64,000 nt of DNA from CAYQQR01 sp964420035 (GTDB taxonomy: Bacteria; Bacteroidota; Bacteroidia; Bacteroidales; SM23-62): positions 37,068 through 101,067 of the forward strand of contig CAYQQR010000009.1 of assembly GCA_964420035.1 (NCBI GenBank), in the 5' to 3' direction. The notes below the pieces were generated by a model, which worked only from the letters and a program-made list of their open reading frames with translations, searched no databases and was not told the DNA's origin. Shown piece by piece: positions 16,047-25,098 of the stretch. Made by a program: the position numbers and the translations under genes. Positions within the stretch are counted from its first letter, which is position 1, and each line of letters starts with the position of its first letter.

Positions 16047-18256
16047 GAAATCTCCTTTTTGTCCCGGGCATTGACAAATGCCACTTCACCCATATCCTCA
16101 TATCCCAGAAAAATATCCTTACCCCTGTGTTTGATCTGATCGGTGTGAAAGCCAATCATCACCAGGCCGGCATCCCGGGAGTGCTGAAGGATCAATTGCC
16201 TGGGCGCCTTGTTTTCCCGGATAGGAATCAGTTGAATATTATGTTCGGCCACGGGTAAGCGGCCGTTCCGGATGGTTTCGAGCAGGGCTTCGCGGGTTTC
16301 TTTTTCCTTACCGGCCTGGCAGATCTCGATAATCTTGATTTCTCCGCTTTTCCAGTCCTTGTGACCGGATATGATATATCCTATCAGGATCATCAGGTTG
16401 GCATTGTATACATCGGTGCTTTTGATCCAAATGTGTATTCCTTGTTCGTAATTTATTTCACGATCGGAACTGCCCAGGATACATACATCCAGATTGGCCG
16501 CGGTGGCCAGGGCAAAATTGTCGACGATCTGCTCCAGATTGGTGGCATTTGATTTATCGAATTCAAACACCACCATATTGTTTTCCATTCCTGAGATGCC
16601 CGGAAGCTGGACAATCTGGGCAATTGCAGAGGTGTAGGAGGGAGAGATAAGGGTATCAACATATACATTACTCTCCCGGGAATGGGTAAGCTTGATCAGT
16701 TGATCCAGGGTTTGTGCGGCTTCCTCCTGCATTTTCCGGGAGTAATAGCCCTGGATGAGGTGAATATAGGTGGCAAAGCCATATTTTTCTGCCACCCAAT
16801 CCAGAAAGCGTATGGCGTTTTGCCTTAAAAAACTGTCGCTTGAAACGGAAACGATGGAAGGACGCCAGCGGGAACTGATGTCGGCTCTCTTGGACTTCTG
16901 TATGTAGATGGATAAGTTCCTGTTTATCTGGAAGAGTGCATTTTCAAATATAATCTGAATACCCGCCCGCTCCTTGTGTTTATGAGCGATGTAAATATAG
17001 AGGAGGATCATCAATACGATTGCCAGGAAGGCGTAAAAAGGATTCATCAGGAACATCAGGAAAAAACACATGATAAAACCAGACAGGGAAAAATACCACC
17101 GGCTTCTGAAGGTGGGCCGGTATGCGGGATCGGATCCGAAATGGTAAAGAAAAGAGATCAGGCAAAGGGACCCGTAGGTCACCATAAAGAACATCGATAT
17201 GATGCGGGCGACGGCATCGACACTGCCCAGGGCAACAAAAACAATGGCAATCAAAGAGGTTATAAGTGTGGCGTTAAATGGTTCGTTGGTCGGGCCTTTT
17301 CCTCTTGAAAGAAATCTGTTCATTCCTGCCGTCGGCAGCGAATTATCCCCAGCTAGTGCCTGCAATGTCCTTGGTGCTACCAGGATGGAACCTATGGCCG
17401 ATGAAATGGTGGATGCAGCAAGTCCGACGGGAATAATGAACTTGCCCCCCAGGGCAATCTTTGCCATAATGAGTTGCTCGCCGCGCAGGTCTTCCGGACT
17501 GGCTGAAACAGCAAGCTTCCAGATAATGAATATGTAAGTGATCATTCCAATAAACGTGGCCAGTATTGTACCGAGGGGAATGGATTTACCGGGATTTTTG
17601 AGATCCCCGGAAAGACCAACACCGGCAGTCATGCCCGTAAATCCCGGAAAGATGATGGCAAATACCAGGAAGAAATCCGATAAACGGTCGCGGGAAATGC
17701 TAAACAGGCTGGTTTCATGGGTAACTTGATAATCGGTTTTCCCCAGGAAAAATAAGGTCAGTGATATTACCAGGAGGGATACAACGATATAGAGCATCTT
17801 GACACCCATGGATGCACCCCGGGTCAGGATGACGATGCCCAGGAGGAGCATGGCAGGCAGGGAGATCACCTGGCGGGGAAGCATGATTCCTAAATATTCC
17901 CCGGCCCACTGAAAGACAAAACTGAAGGCTTCGGTAAAGGCAATAACATAAAAAGCGACACTGATGGCCTGGGAAAAGTACAGGGAGATTCCAACGGTTG
18001 CACCTATGTTGAGCCCAAAGGAACGGGAAACAATGAAATACTCTCCACCGCCTTCCACTTTCTGATTGGTTGCAATCTCCGACAAGGCAAGTGCCGTGGG
18101 AATGGTAACCAGGTGACCCAGGAAAATGATCAGTAAAACGCCGACAAAACCGACCGTGCCGACAGCATAACCGAAACGCAGAAATAGGATGGCGCCAAGG
18201 ATGGTTGAAATAGCGGTCAGAAAGACCGGTGCTGTTCCGAATGATTTCTTCGACAT
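16043..18256 (-). CDS. SLC12-like APC-superfamily transporter
   Basis: A 737-residue inner-membrane transporter. About twelve transmembrane segments occupy residues ~10-440, starting FGTAPVFLTAISTILGAILFLRFGYAVG, the unwound first helix typical of the APC fold, which resembles bacterial relatives of cation-chloride cotransporters (SLC12). The remaining ~290 residues are a cytoplasmic C-terminal domain with alpha/beta character, also found in that group. Substrate (K+, Cl- or amino acids) cannot be decided from sequence. It is the first gene of a two-gene unit with photolyase, an uncommon pairing, and diverges from the YitT gene. Confidence 0.85.
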   Translation of the reverse strand: MSKKSFGTAPVFLTAISTILGAILFLRFGYAVGTVGFVGVLLIIFLGHLVTIPTALALSEIATNQKVEGGGEYFIVSRSFGLNIGATVGISLYFSQAISVAFYVIAFTEAFSFVFQWAGEYLGIMLPRQVISLPAMLLLGIVILTRGASMGVKMLYIVVSLLVISLTLFFLGKTDYQVTHETSLFSISRDRLSDFFLVFAIIFPGFTGMTAGVGLSGDLKNPGKSIPLGTILATFIGMITYIFIIWKLAVSASPEDLRGEQLIMAKIALGGKFIIPVGLAASTISSAIGSILVAPRTLQALAGDNSLPTAGMNRFLSRGKGPTNEPFNATLITSLIAIVFVALGSVDAVARIISMFFMVTYGSLCLISFLYHFGSDPAYRPTFRSRWYFSLSGFIMCFFLMFLMNPFYAFLAIVLMILLYIYIAHKHKERAGIQIIFENALFQINRNLSIYIQKSKRADISSRWRPSIVSVSSDSFLRQNAIRFLDWVAEKYGFATYIHLIQGYYSRKMQEEAAQTLDQLIKLTHSRESNVYVDTLISPSYTSAIAQIVQLPGISGMENNMVVFEFDKSNATNLEQIVDNFALATAANLDVCILGSSDREINYEQGIHIWIKSTDVYNANLMILIGYIISGHKDWKSGEIKIIEICQAGKEKETREALLETIRNGRLPVAEHNIQLIPIRENKAPRQLILQHSRDAGLVMIGFHTDQIKHRGKDIFLGYEDMGEVAFVNARDKKEIS

Positions 18257-18368
18257 GCTTACATTGATTACTGATAAAAATATATAATATATCGCGGGAA
18301 ATAACGGTCAGGAAAGAATATTTTATACAGATAATATTATTTTCGTGAATTCTTTAAAACCCCTTGCT

Positions 18369-19280
18369 ATGGCGTTCCTTACCAGAGAAAAATTGTTTTC
18401 CGCCCGGTGGTTCAGGACTTATTTATTGATCATGACCGGTTCTTTTATCCTGGCCTCAGGTTTCGTGTTTTTTATCACCCCGCATAAGATCGTCCCGGGC
18501 GGAGTGTATGGTATCAGTATTGTCATTCATTATGTGACCGAGGGATTATTCAGCTTTGCGCCCAAAGGTTTTCCCATAGGTTTAATGGGCCTGATTCTGA
18601 ATGTTCCCCTGACGATAATGGGTATCCGGATTCTCGGTCCGCGCTTTGGCGTTAAAACCATTACCGGATTTATACTTACATCGGCCTTTATCGATCTTAT
18701 TACCCTCTGGTGGGGAAACCGGCCTCTGGCTGAAGGCGATCCACTCCTGTCTTCCATTTTTGGAGGGGTCCTCATCGGTTTAGGACTGGGCCTGATCTTT
18801 AGAAGTAAAGCCACCAGCGGCGGCTCCGACATCATAGCCATGGTTATTTCCAAATATACCCGCGCACCCGTAGGTCAAACCCTCATTCTTGTCGATTCTA
18901 TAATTGTGCTCATCGGGCTCATTGTTTTCAAAGACTGGAAGATCCCGCTTTATTCATGGCTGGTTATCTACATTAGCGGCAGAGTTATTGATACCACCTT
19001 ACAGGGAATTCATTATGACAAAGCCCTTTTTATTGTTTCCGATTATTATGAAACCATACGGGATAAGCTTATCAGGGACCTGGACCGGGGAGGAACCCTG
19101 ATCAATGCCCAGGGCATGTGGGAAGGTAAGGAACGGAAGATCATCTTCACCAACGTGAACAGGAGGGAACTGGCCATATTGCAGGAATTTATCCGTGAAG
19201 TGGATCAAAAGGCTTTCATGACCGTCATTGATGCCAGCGAGGTGATTGGTCTGGGATTCAAACCCCTGGAAGAGAAATAG
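18369..19280 (+). CDS. YitT family membrane protein (DUF161/DUF2179)
   Basis: About 303 residues: five to six transmembrane helices (DUF161, residues ~18-210) containing the GGVYGISIVIHY loop and the KATSGGSDIIAMVISKYT block, then a cytoplasmic ferredoxin-like DUF2179 domain (about residues 215-300, with TLINAQGMWEGKERKIIFTNVNRRE and TVIDASEVIGLGF). Function of the family is unknown; it is often annotated as a YitT transporter-like protein. A GTG at 18345 would add eight residues, but a near-consensus -7 box (TATTTTCG) overlaps that codon, so transcription probably begins after it and ATG 18369 is preferred. Its TAG stop abuts the stop of the convergent porP gene. Confidence 0.85.
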   Translation: MAFLTREKLFSARWFRTYLLIMTGSFILASGFVFFITPHKIVPGGVYGISIVIHYVTEGLFSFAPKGFPIGLMGLILNVPLTIMGIRILGPRFGVKTITGFILTSAFIDLITLWWGNRPLAEGDPLLSSIFGGVLIGLGLGLIFRSKATSGGSDIIAMVISKYTRAPVGQTLILVDSIIVLIGLIVFKDWKIPLYSWLVIYISGRVIDTTLQGIHYDKALFIVSDYYETIRDKLIRDLDRGGTLINAQGMWEGKERKIIFTNVNRRELAILQEFIREVDQKAFMTVIDASEVIGLGFKPLEEK

Positions 19281-20279
19281 TTATTCTTCAATATCGGAAA
19301 TATCGGGTCGCACCCACCGTTTTCTGCGCACATTTGTTTCTCCAAGTTTGATACCAACCATAAGCTCATGTGCACCGCCCGCGTAATTACGTATTTCATT
19401 CAGGGAAGCATCATAGGCATAGCCGAAATAGAGAGCATCCACTGAGACCCCGGCCATGGTCACAAAGGTATTGTTCGTGCGGTAGGAAATGCCTAACCAG
19501 TAATCACGTTGGTAGAATAAGCGGGTATTGATATCCACCTGAACAGTATTGGCTGTAAATTTGGTCAGCATAGAAGGTTCCAGGACCAGGGATCCGGACA
19601 AGCTAAATTTATACCCTGCCGTCAGATTTATATGACGAAGGGTCTTGTAGTTTTCAAATTTTTCTTTGCCTAACTTCAGGTTCGAACCGAAAACTTCCAT
19701 AACGGATAATCCGGCATAAAACTTATTTGCATACAGGTAAACTCCGAAATTAGCATCCGGCACAAAGAACGCGTGCCGGTTGGACATCAGCAATGGATCA
19801 TTTTCCTGGTAAATTTCAGTATCCCCCGCATCCAGTTTATACTGATAGGCTGATCCTGAAATACCGAAAGATAACTGGGTAAGGTTATTCAACCGGAGGT
19901 GATAGGCATAAGTGAGCTGCAGGCCGGTGCGGCTCACGATACCGTTCCGGTCGTTGTAGACCATACCACCCAGACCAACATTACCACTCCTGCTTTTACG
20001 TTCCGGTTTTTTTTGAACTTTCCGCAGTTTAAAAATATAGCTGTCTTCCAGTATGCGGGTCTGGGCACTAAACATTATGGTGCGCGGTGCATTGATGAAT
20101 CCAGGGTACTGCTGCCGGGCCGTCAGATTGAAGATAGTATATCCATTCTGTCCTGCATAAGCCGGATTTACAAGGAACTTATTCATCATATACTGGCTGA
20201 ACATGGGCATCTGCTGGCTCCATCCCATGCCATTTGCCAAAAGGAAAAAACTAAAGACGCAATACAATATTCTCTTCAT
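19281..20279 (-). CDS. PorP/SprF family type IX secretion membrane protein
   Basis: Outer-membrane beta-barrel protein of 332 residues of the PorP/SprF family. These proteins partner specific giant adhesins exported by the type IX secretion system and are often encoded next to them. The N-terminus is a signal peptide ending at GWSQ, followed by the strongly conserved QMPMFSQYMMNKFLVNPAYAGQNGYTIFNLTARQQYPGF block; alternating-hydrophobicity strands fill the rest. It starts three bases after the stop of the giant T9SS protein upstream, exactly the operon arrangement known for SprB-SprF pairs. Confidence 0.93.
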   Translation of the reverse strand: MKRILYCVFSFFLLANGMGWSQQMPMFSQYMMNKFLVNPAYAGQNGYTIFNLTARQQYPGFINAPRTIMFSAQTRILEDSYIFKLRKVQKKPERKSRSGNVGLGGMVYNDRNGIVSRTGLQLTYAYHLRLNNLTQLSFGISGSAYQYKLDAGDTEIYQENDPLLMSNRHAFFVPDANFGVYLYANKFYAGLSVMEVFGSNLKLGKEKFENYKTLRHINLTAGYKFSLSGSLVLEPSMLTKFTANTVQVDINTRLFYQRDYWLGISYRTNNTFVTMAGVSVDALYFGYAYDASLNEIRNYAGGAHELMVGIKLGETNVRRKRWVRPDISDIEE

Positions 20280-20282
20280 GCC

Positions 20283-23200
20283 TTATCGTACAATAGTGAT
20301 GTTACCAATGACAGGTGCTGTACCGTTATTAAGCTTTATGACATAATGGTATGAATCCATGGGCAGTTCCCTGCCATTGAAGGTTCCATCCCATTCTTCA
20401 TCATAACCTTTCGAATAGAAGACCCGTTTACCCCAACGGTCAAATACTTCCACCTCAGCATCAGGATAGGCCTCAATGCCTGTTATTACCCAGGTATCAT
20501 TGGCTTCGTCGCCGTTAGGTGTGATGATACCGGGAATGGTCAGACAAAACTCATTGTCATAACCCACGCTGATATCGAATTCCTCTTCACAGTTGTTATT
20601 ATCTGTTACCAGCAAGTCGTAGGTTCCGGGCAACAGATCGTTCAGCGTACGGTCCGTTGATCCGGTTTGCCACAAATAGGAATAGGGTGGAACGCCTCCT
20701 TCGGCACTTACGCTGATGCTTCCATCCGCGATGTCGGGGCAGAAAGCATTCTCTGTTGACCGGTTTATGTTGATTGGGTCGGGCTGCTCAATCTCAACAG
20801 AAGCCACGGAACTGCAGTTGTTGGCATCGGTAACGGTAAGGGTGTAGGTTCCAGCCGTGAGGTTCAGGTTTTCGGGACCTTCGGTACCGTCAGACCAGGA
20901 ATAGCTGTAATTGCCTCCACCACCGGATGCACTTGCCATCGCACTGCCCGTAGCTTCGCCATAACATGACACGTCGGTATGGCTCACCGTAAGCTGAGGT
21001 AGTTGATGAACAGTAACGTTTACCGGATCGGATAACGGACCGGAATGACCGTGGTCATCCAGAATGAGAACAGAATAGCTGCCGGATTCACTGACGGTAA
21101 TACTTTGCGTGGTGGCACCGGTTGACCATAAGTAATTTTCTCCTTCCGAGCTGGTCAGTACTACCTGCCCGCCGGCACAGAATTCAGTCGGACCATCTGC
21201 CTGAATAACCGGTTTTCCAAGGCTTTTTACGGTCACTTTCACTTCATCTGAAGGCACTGAGATACAGCCAAAGCTGTTCCGCACCTGCACCGAATAGGTG
21301 CCGGATGTTTTAACGGTAATGCTTTGGGTGGTTTGATCCCCGGGTGACCAGAGGTATTCATCAGCCGGGGAACCGGTGAGTTTGACGCTGTCTCCTTCGA
21401 AAAATTCCAGAGGACCGTCCGCAGTTATCGTAGGCTTATCCGGGGTCGGGTTCTCCGTGACCGTGAAGGGATCGGATGCAGGACTCTCACATCCTTCTGT
21501 ATTGTATGCCTTCAGGGTGTAGCTTCCTGCAGTAACCTCTATAGTTTGGCTGGTTTCTCCGGTCGACCAGAGATATCCTGCTGCTGCCGGTCCCGTCAGG
21601 ACTGCAAAATTTCCTTCACAATATTCTGTATCTCCTGTAATAACCGGTTTATCCGGGATGGGAGCCAGGCTGGTTACAACCGGGTCAGATGGTTCACTTA
21701 TGCAGCCCGCTGCATTTAAAACCTGAACCGTGTAACTGCCGGACGTTAGTACGTGTATCTCCCGGCCGGTGGCCCCGTTGGACCAGAGGTACCCGTCCGC
21801 ATCGGGCGCGGATAGCTTCACGCTGTCCCCGTCGCAGAAGGTGGTAGGTCCGGAGGCTGTTATATCGGGTTTAGCAGGCAGGGGATGTACGCTTACGTTG
21901 ACTGCATCGGAAGGATCGCTGAAACAACCATATTCGTCTGAAACCCTTACCGTATAATTACCGCTTGTCTTTACCGTGATTGATGGAGTAGTTTCGCCGT
22001 TGGACCATAAGTAATCGACTCCAGGTGATGAACTGAGAACCACGCTATCTCCCTCGCAGAATTCCGTATCACCGCCTGCCGTAATGGTGGGTTTCGCCGG
22101 CTTGGGCATCACGGTGATCCTGACTGTATCAGTGTCAGTGGCACCGGAAGAAGTTTCTTCTACAATTACCGTATAGGTGGTGGTAACCGACGGGTTAGCC
22201 TTTGGATTGGCTATGGATGGATCATCAAGGCTATCCACAGGGGTCCAGGAGTAGGTATAGGGTCCGCGTCCGATTACATTTACACCAAGTTGTGCATAAG
22301 ATCCTGCACATTCTGAAATGGTATCCTTATCGGTGAATGCATTTACCTCAATGTCATCGTCTATGATGGTGTAGCGATGCAATGAATCATTGCCAAGTAT
22401 AACTTCTTCAGGATCAGGTGCATAAAGGCGAATTATAAAATACTCGTCGGGAACCTCAGCCAGGTCGTCATCCTGGATCAGGGGAATGATCTCCGTTGTT
22501 TTCTGTCCTGCATTAAAATTGAGACTGCCCGGATTAAGATTATAATCTACATTACCACCCGTGGCGGTCCCTGATTTAACAGCGTATTGAATGCTGACAG
22601 CCTGGGAGACAGCATAGTTCATCGAAACAGGAATGATGGGATTAGCTACCGTTTCCAATCCCGAAGATGAAGGGGCATCAAATTCAATGATGGGCTTAAC
22701 CTTACCAATAGTTATATGGTCGCCGTCATTGAGTATAACCCCGTTGGCAACGTATTCATTACCTACGGATACCAGTCCGTAGGCAGCAGCGCCGCTCGAA
22801 AAGTTGCCGTCACTGTCCACCCAAAGGTTCAGAGAGAGAAACCCCGGGTCCATCGAAGGTAGCAGGGAATCATTAATGCCGATGTTTACAGCGCCAAGTC
22901 CATCCGGAGCCGTAATATCCACAATCCATTCCCGTGCCAGTCTGCGGACATTCGCGTCCCCGTTGGGAGCTTCGGAATCCGTCCAGGCATTGATGTCTCC
23001 GTTGTTATGTCCGAAGATAAGGAATTCATTGTCTTCGAGATCCGTTGCTCCGCCAATGGATAAGATTCCGGCTGATTGTGCCTTTGAGTGGAGATCGTTC
23101 TGGTTGATCCTGCCAATACCGGCTACGTCATAGCCATGGCTCAACTCATGGGCGTAGCGGTCGTCCCCGCCGATGTTCAGATCATATTTGGCCGCCAGGT

Positions 23201-24752
23201 AGTTGTTGACAATAATTTTCTGGGTCTGGTTAAGATTGCGCGTGTAGACAATCGCTTCAGCAAGATCGGCATGAAGATATTTGTCCATATCTTTCGAACT
23301 ACCCAGGCTAAACGATCCGTCGGTGGTAACAGCAGAACCGTAGTCGCTGACGGTCTGACCGGATGCATTTATGTCCAGTTCATGATAGCTTGAACTGGTG
23401 TTGTGCGTTGCATGAATTATGGCGGCCGTTCCGTTGCTGATCACCGGTCCGTAAAACTTGCTCTCCAGTGTATAGCTGTAGTACCGGTTATCACTTTCTC
23501 TGCTGAAAGAAACCGTATTGTTGTTATTCAGGTTTCCAAGGCTAAGCAGGGTTTGATCCTGGGAGGCATTAAAGGAAGTTACGGAAATAAATTCCAGTGG
23601 TGCGGATAAATTACCCAGTTCCCGGAAATAATGATCATCATTACCGTCGAAACGAATAACGGGCAATCCATTAACGCTGTTTTCAAATAAGCTGGGTTGA
23701 TTGGCTGCGCTTGACTGGACCAGGTGGGAATCGTTACCGCTATGATCCTGCCATGTCTTTACGGGTGTATTGTTTAAAGCAGGATTATCGCTATTATCCA
23801 GTGCGCCTGCATCGGCTTTAAACCATAATTCGTTTGAAAGGGCATTGCCTACACCTCCCGGTCCGGTATATCCTTCTATGGCCGCAGCAGGATCGGTTGC
23901 ACAGATACCGAATGTTCCGCTCTTTGCCTGGTCGCCGAAAACCCGAATATAGATGGTTTCGCCCGGTGTGCCGGAATAAAAGAGCGTGGGCATGCCTCCT
24001 CCTGCATCGTCACAATCCACTTCCTGGATAAAATTGTTGCAGTCAGTTGCCCTGTATAGTACAACCACTGCCCAGGTCAGGGTTCCGGGGTAGGATGCTA
24101 TTTTTAGTTCTCCGGAGGCGGGGACCACTGCACTGAACCAGACATCACCTCCAAAAAACTTATGGCAGGACGGATTGCCCAGTCCGCGCGTATCCCAGGA
24201 GCCTTTATTGTTGTATACTCCCGGTGAGCAGACGTTGCCAACCGGAAGGTCGATTGCATTGCATGGATCATTGTTCGGAGGGGGAGGGTTGGCGCTGATC
24301 TCCGACCACCAGCCGTTCTCAGTCAGGGAAGCTTCGTTTGAATGAAAGCCAAAGGTGATACAGCCGTCGGGTGAAGTAAAACTGAATTGCGGGGTATCGT
24401 CATTATATGCCACATAACTCGCCCCGGGATAATTGATGCTCATGTAATCATAGAGGAGGTATTCTGTGCTTCCTTGCGGTGGAGGAAAGGTGCCGCGGTA
24501 ATCGGTGGCAAAACTGTCAAATTCAACCGTAATTGGATTTCCGTTTTCAGAGCAGAAAGTAACGGTCCAATCCTCACCTGCACTGTAATTGTCCCATCCA
24601 CCGGCGTCATAAAAATGACCGGTATTGGTAATCACCGTTTCCCCGTCAGAGAAAGGGTTGTTCAGCCAATAATCATCTGAGCCTGATTGCCCGGATGTTC
24701 CGGTAGTTAAAATAAGGGTTGAAATTAAAACAACCAGTAAACACCGGATCAT
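20283..24752 (-). CDS. Giant T9SS adhesin with gliding-motility C-terminal domain
   Basis: Cell-surface protein of ~1,489 residues. From the N-terminus: signal peptide (MIRCLLVV..., cleaved near TSG), a CUB-like segment, a domain with WFSAVVPASGELKI resembling pre-peptidase domains, a LamG/DUF8202-like region (LWFKADAGA, HSGNDSH, YDVAGIGRI, FLIFGHNNGDI), a Calx-beta domain, a PKD-like domain, five tandem Ig-like repeats of ~75 residues each (about 22110 down to 21000) with YLWSxGxTTxxITV cores, two SprB repeats, and a CHU_C-type sorting domain (ITPNGDEANDTW ... VFDRWGKRVFYSKGYDEEWDGT). The sorting domain is type B, secreted via PorP/SprF partners. A longer frame starts at 24818, but the signal peptide begins at 24752. 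Confidence 0.9.
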   Translation of the reverse strand: MIRCLLVVLISTLILTTGTSGQSGSDDYWLNNPFSDGETVITNTGHFYDAGGWDNYSAGEDWTVTFCSENGNPITVEFDSFATDYRGTFPPPQGSTEYLLYDYMSINYPGASYVAYNDDTPQFSFTSPDGCITFGFHSNEASLTENGWWSEISANPPPPNNDPCNAIDLPVGNVCSPGVYNNKGSWDTRGLGNPSCHKFFGGDVWFSAVVPASGELKIASYPGTLTWAVVVLYRATDCNNFIQEVDCDDAGGGMPTLFYSGTPGETIYIRVFGDQAKSGTFGICATDPAAAIEGYTGPGGVGNALSNELWFKADAGALDNSDNPALNNTPVKTWQDHSGNDSHLVQSSAANQPSLFENSVNGLPVIRFDGNDDHYFRELGNLSAPLEFISVTSFNASQDQTLLSLGNLNNNNTVSFSRESDNRYYSYTLESKFYGPVISNGTAAIIHATHNTSSSYHELDINASGQTVSDYGSAVTTDGSFSLGSSKDMDKYLHADLAEAIVYTRNLNQTQKIIVNNYLAAKYDLNIGGDDRYAHELSHGYDVAGIGRINQNDLHSKAQSAGILSIGGATDLEDNEFLIFGHNNGDINAWTDSEAPNGDANVRRLAREWIVDITAPDGLGAVNIGINDSLLPSMDPGFLSLNLWVDSDGNFSSGAAAYGLVSVGNEYVANGVILNDGDHITIGKVKPIIEFDAPSSSGLETVANPIIPVSMNYAVSQAVSIQYAVKSGTATGGNVDYNLNPGSLNFNAGQKTTEIIPLIQDDDLAEVPDEYFIIRLYAPDPEEVILGNDSLHRYTIIDDDIEVNAFTDKDTISECAGSYAQLGVNVIGRGPYTYSWTPVDSLDDPSIANPKANPSVTTTYTVIVEETSSGATDTDTVRITVMPKPAKPTITAGGDTEFCEGDSVVLSSSPGVDYLWSNGETTPSITVKTSGNYTVRVSDEYGCFSDPSDAVNVSVHPLPAKPDITASGPTTFCDGDSVKLSAPDADGYLWSNGATGREIHVLTSGSYTVQVLNAAGCISEPSDPVVTSLAPIPDKPVITGDTEYCEGNFAVLTGPAAAGYLWSTGETSQTIEVTAGSYTLKAYNTEGCESPASDPFTVTENPTPDKPTITADGPLEFFEGDSVKLTGSPADEYLWSPGDQTTQSITVKTSGTYSVQVRNSFGCISVPSDEVKVTVKSLGKPVIQADGPTEFCAGGQVVLTSSEGENYLWSTGATTQSITVSESGSYSVLILDDHGHSGPLSDPVNVTVHQLPQLTVSHTDVSCYGEATGSAMASASGGGGNYSYSWSDGTEGPENLNLTAGTYTLTVTDANNCSSVASVEIEQPDPININRSTENAFCPDIADGSISVSAEGGVPPYSYLWQTGSTDRTLNDLLPGTYDLLVTDNNNCEEEFDISVGYDNEFCLTIPGIITPNGDEANDTWVITGIEAYPDAEVEVFDRWGKRVFYSKGYDEEWDGTFNGRELPMDSYHYVIKLNNGTAPVIGNITIVR

Positions 24753-24837
24753 ATGAAGAGGAGAACCGGATGAAGAGTGCTTTGACTCAAACAGGATATG
24801 ATACAAAGGATCGTCCATAGACAGACCGGTTGAAATT

Positions 24838-24845
24838 CAAAATTA
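24838..24845 (-). promoter_or_regulatory. -7 box for the T9SS adhesin-porP operon
   Basis: Minus-strand TAATTTTG, an exact TAnnTTTG match, in the 280-base gap between the divergent adhesin and ankyrin genes. No clear TTTG is found 19-20 bases upstream. It gives a leader of about 80 bases to the preferred start at 24752. Confidence 0.4.
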
Positions 24846-25046
24846 ATAACAATAGCTCATTTAGATGTTCCGAAGTGGATAAAAACAGCATGGTAAAAAT
24901 CAATATTCCATTAATAAACTCTGCTATCGGAGGAAGAGTTTAAATCGAATGATTAATTTATAAAGGAAGACGGGAAAAAAATGGAAAATGTTGCTTTAGC
25001 GAAACAAAACAATCTCTCCGTACATGAGCAGAATATTATAACATGC

Positions 25047-25077
25047 GTTCATCGTTATCTTAAAATCATTATTTTTG
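25047..25077 (+). promoter_or_regulatory. Promoter of the ankyrin-to-HlyD gene run
   Basis: Exact -7 box TATTTTTG at 25070-25077, with a weak GTTC 19 bases upstream (25047-25050). It would leave a leader of about 15 bases before the ankyrin ATG and is the only good promoter seen ahead of the six-gene run. Confidence 0.45.
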
Positions 25078-25098
25078 AACTAATCCAGAGTATTCAGC

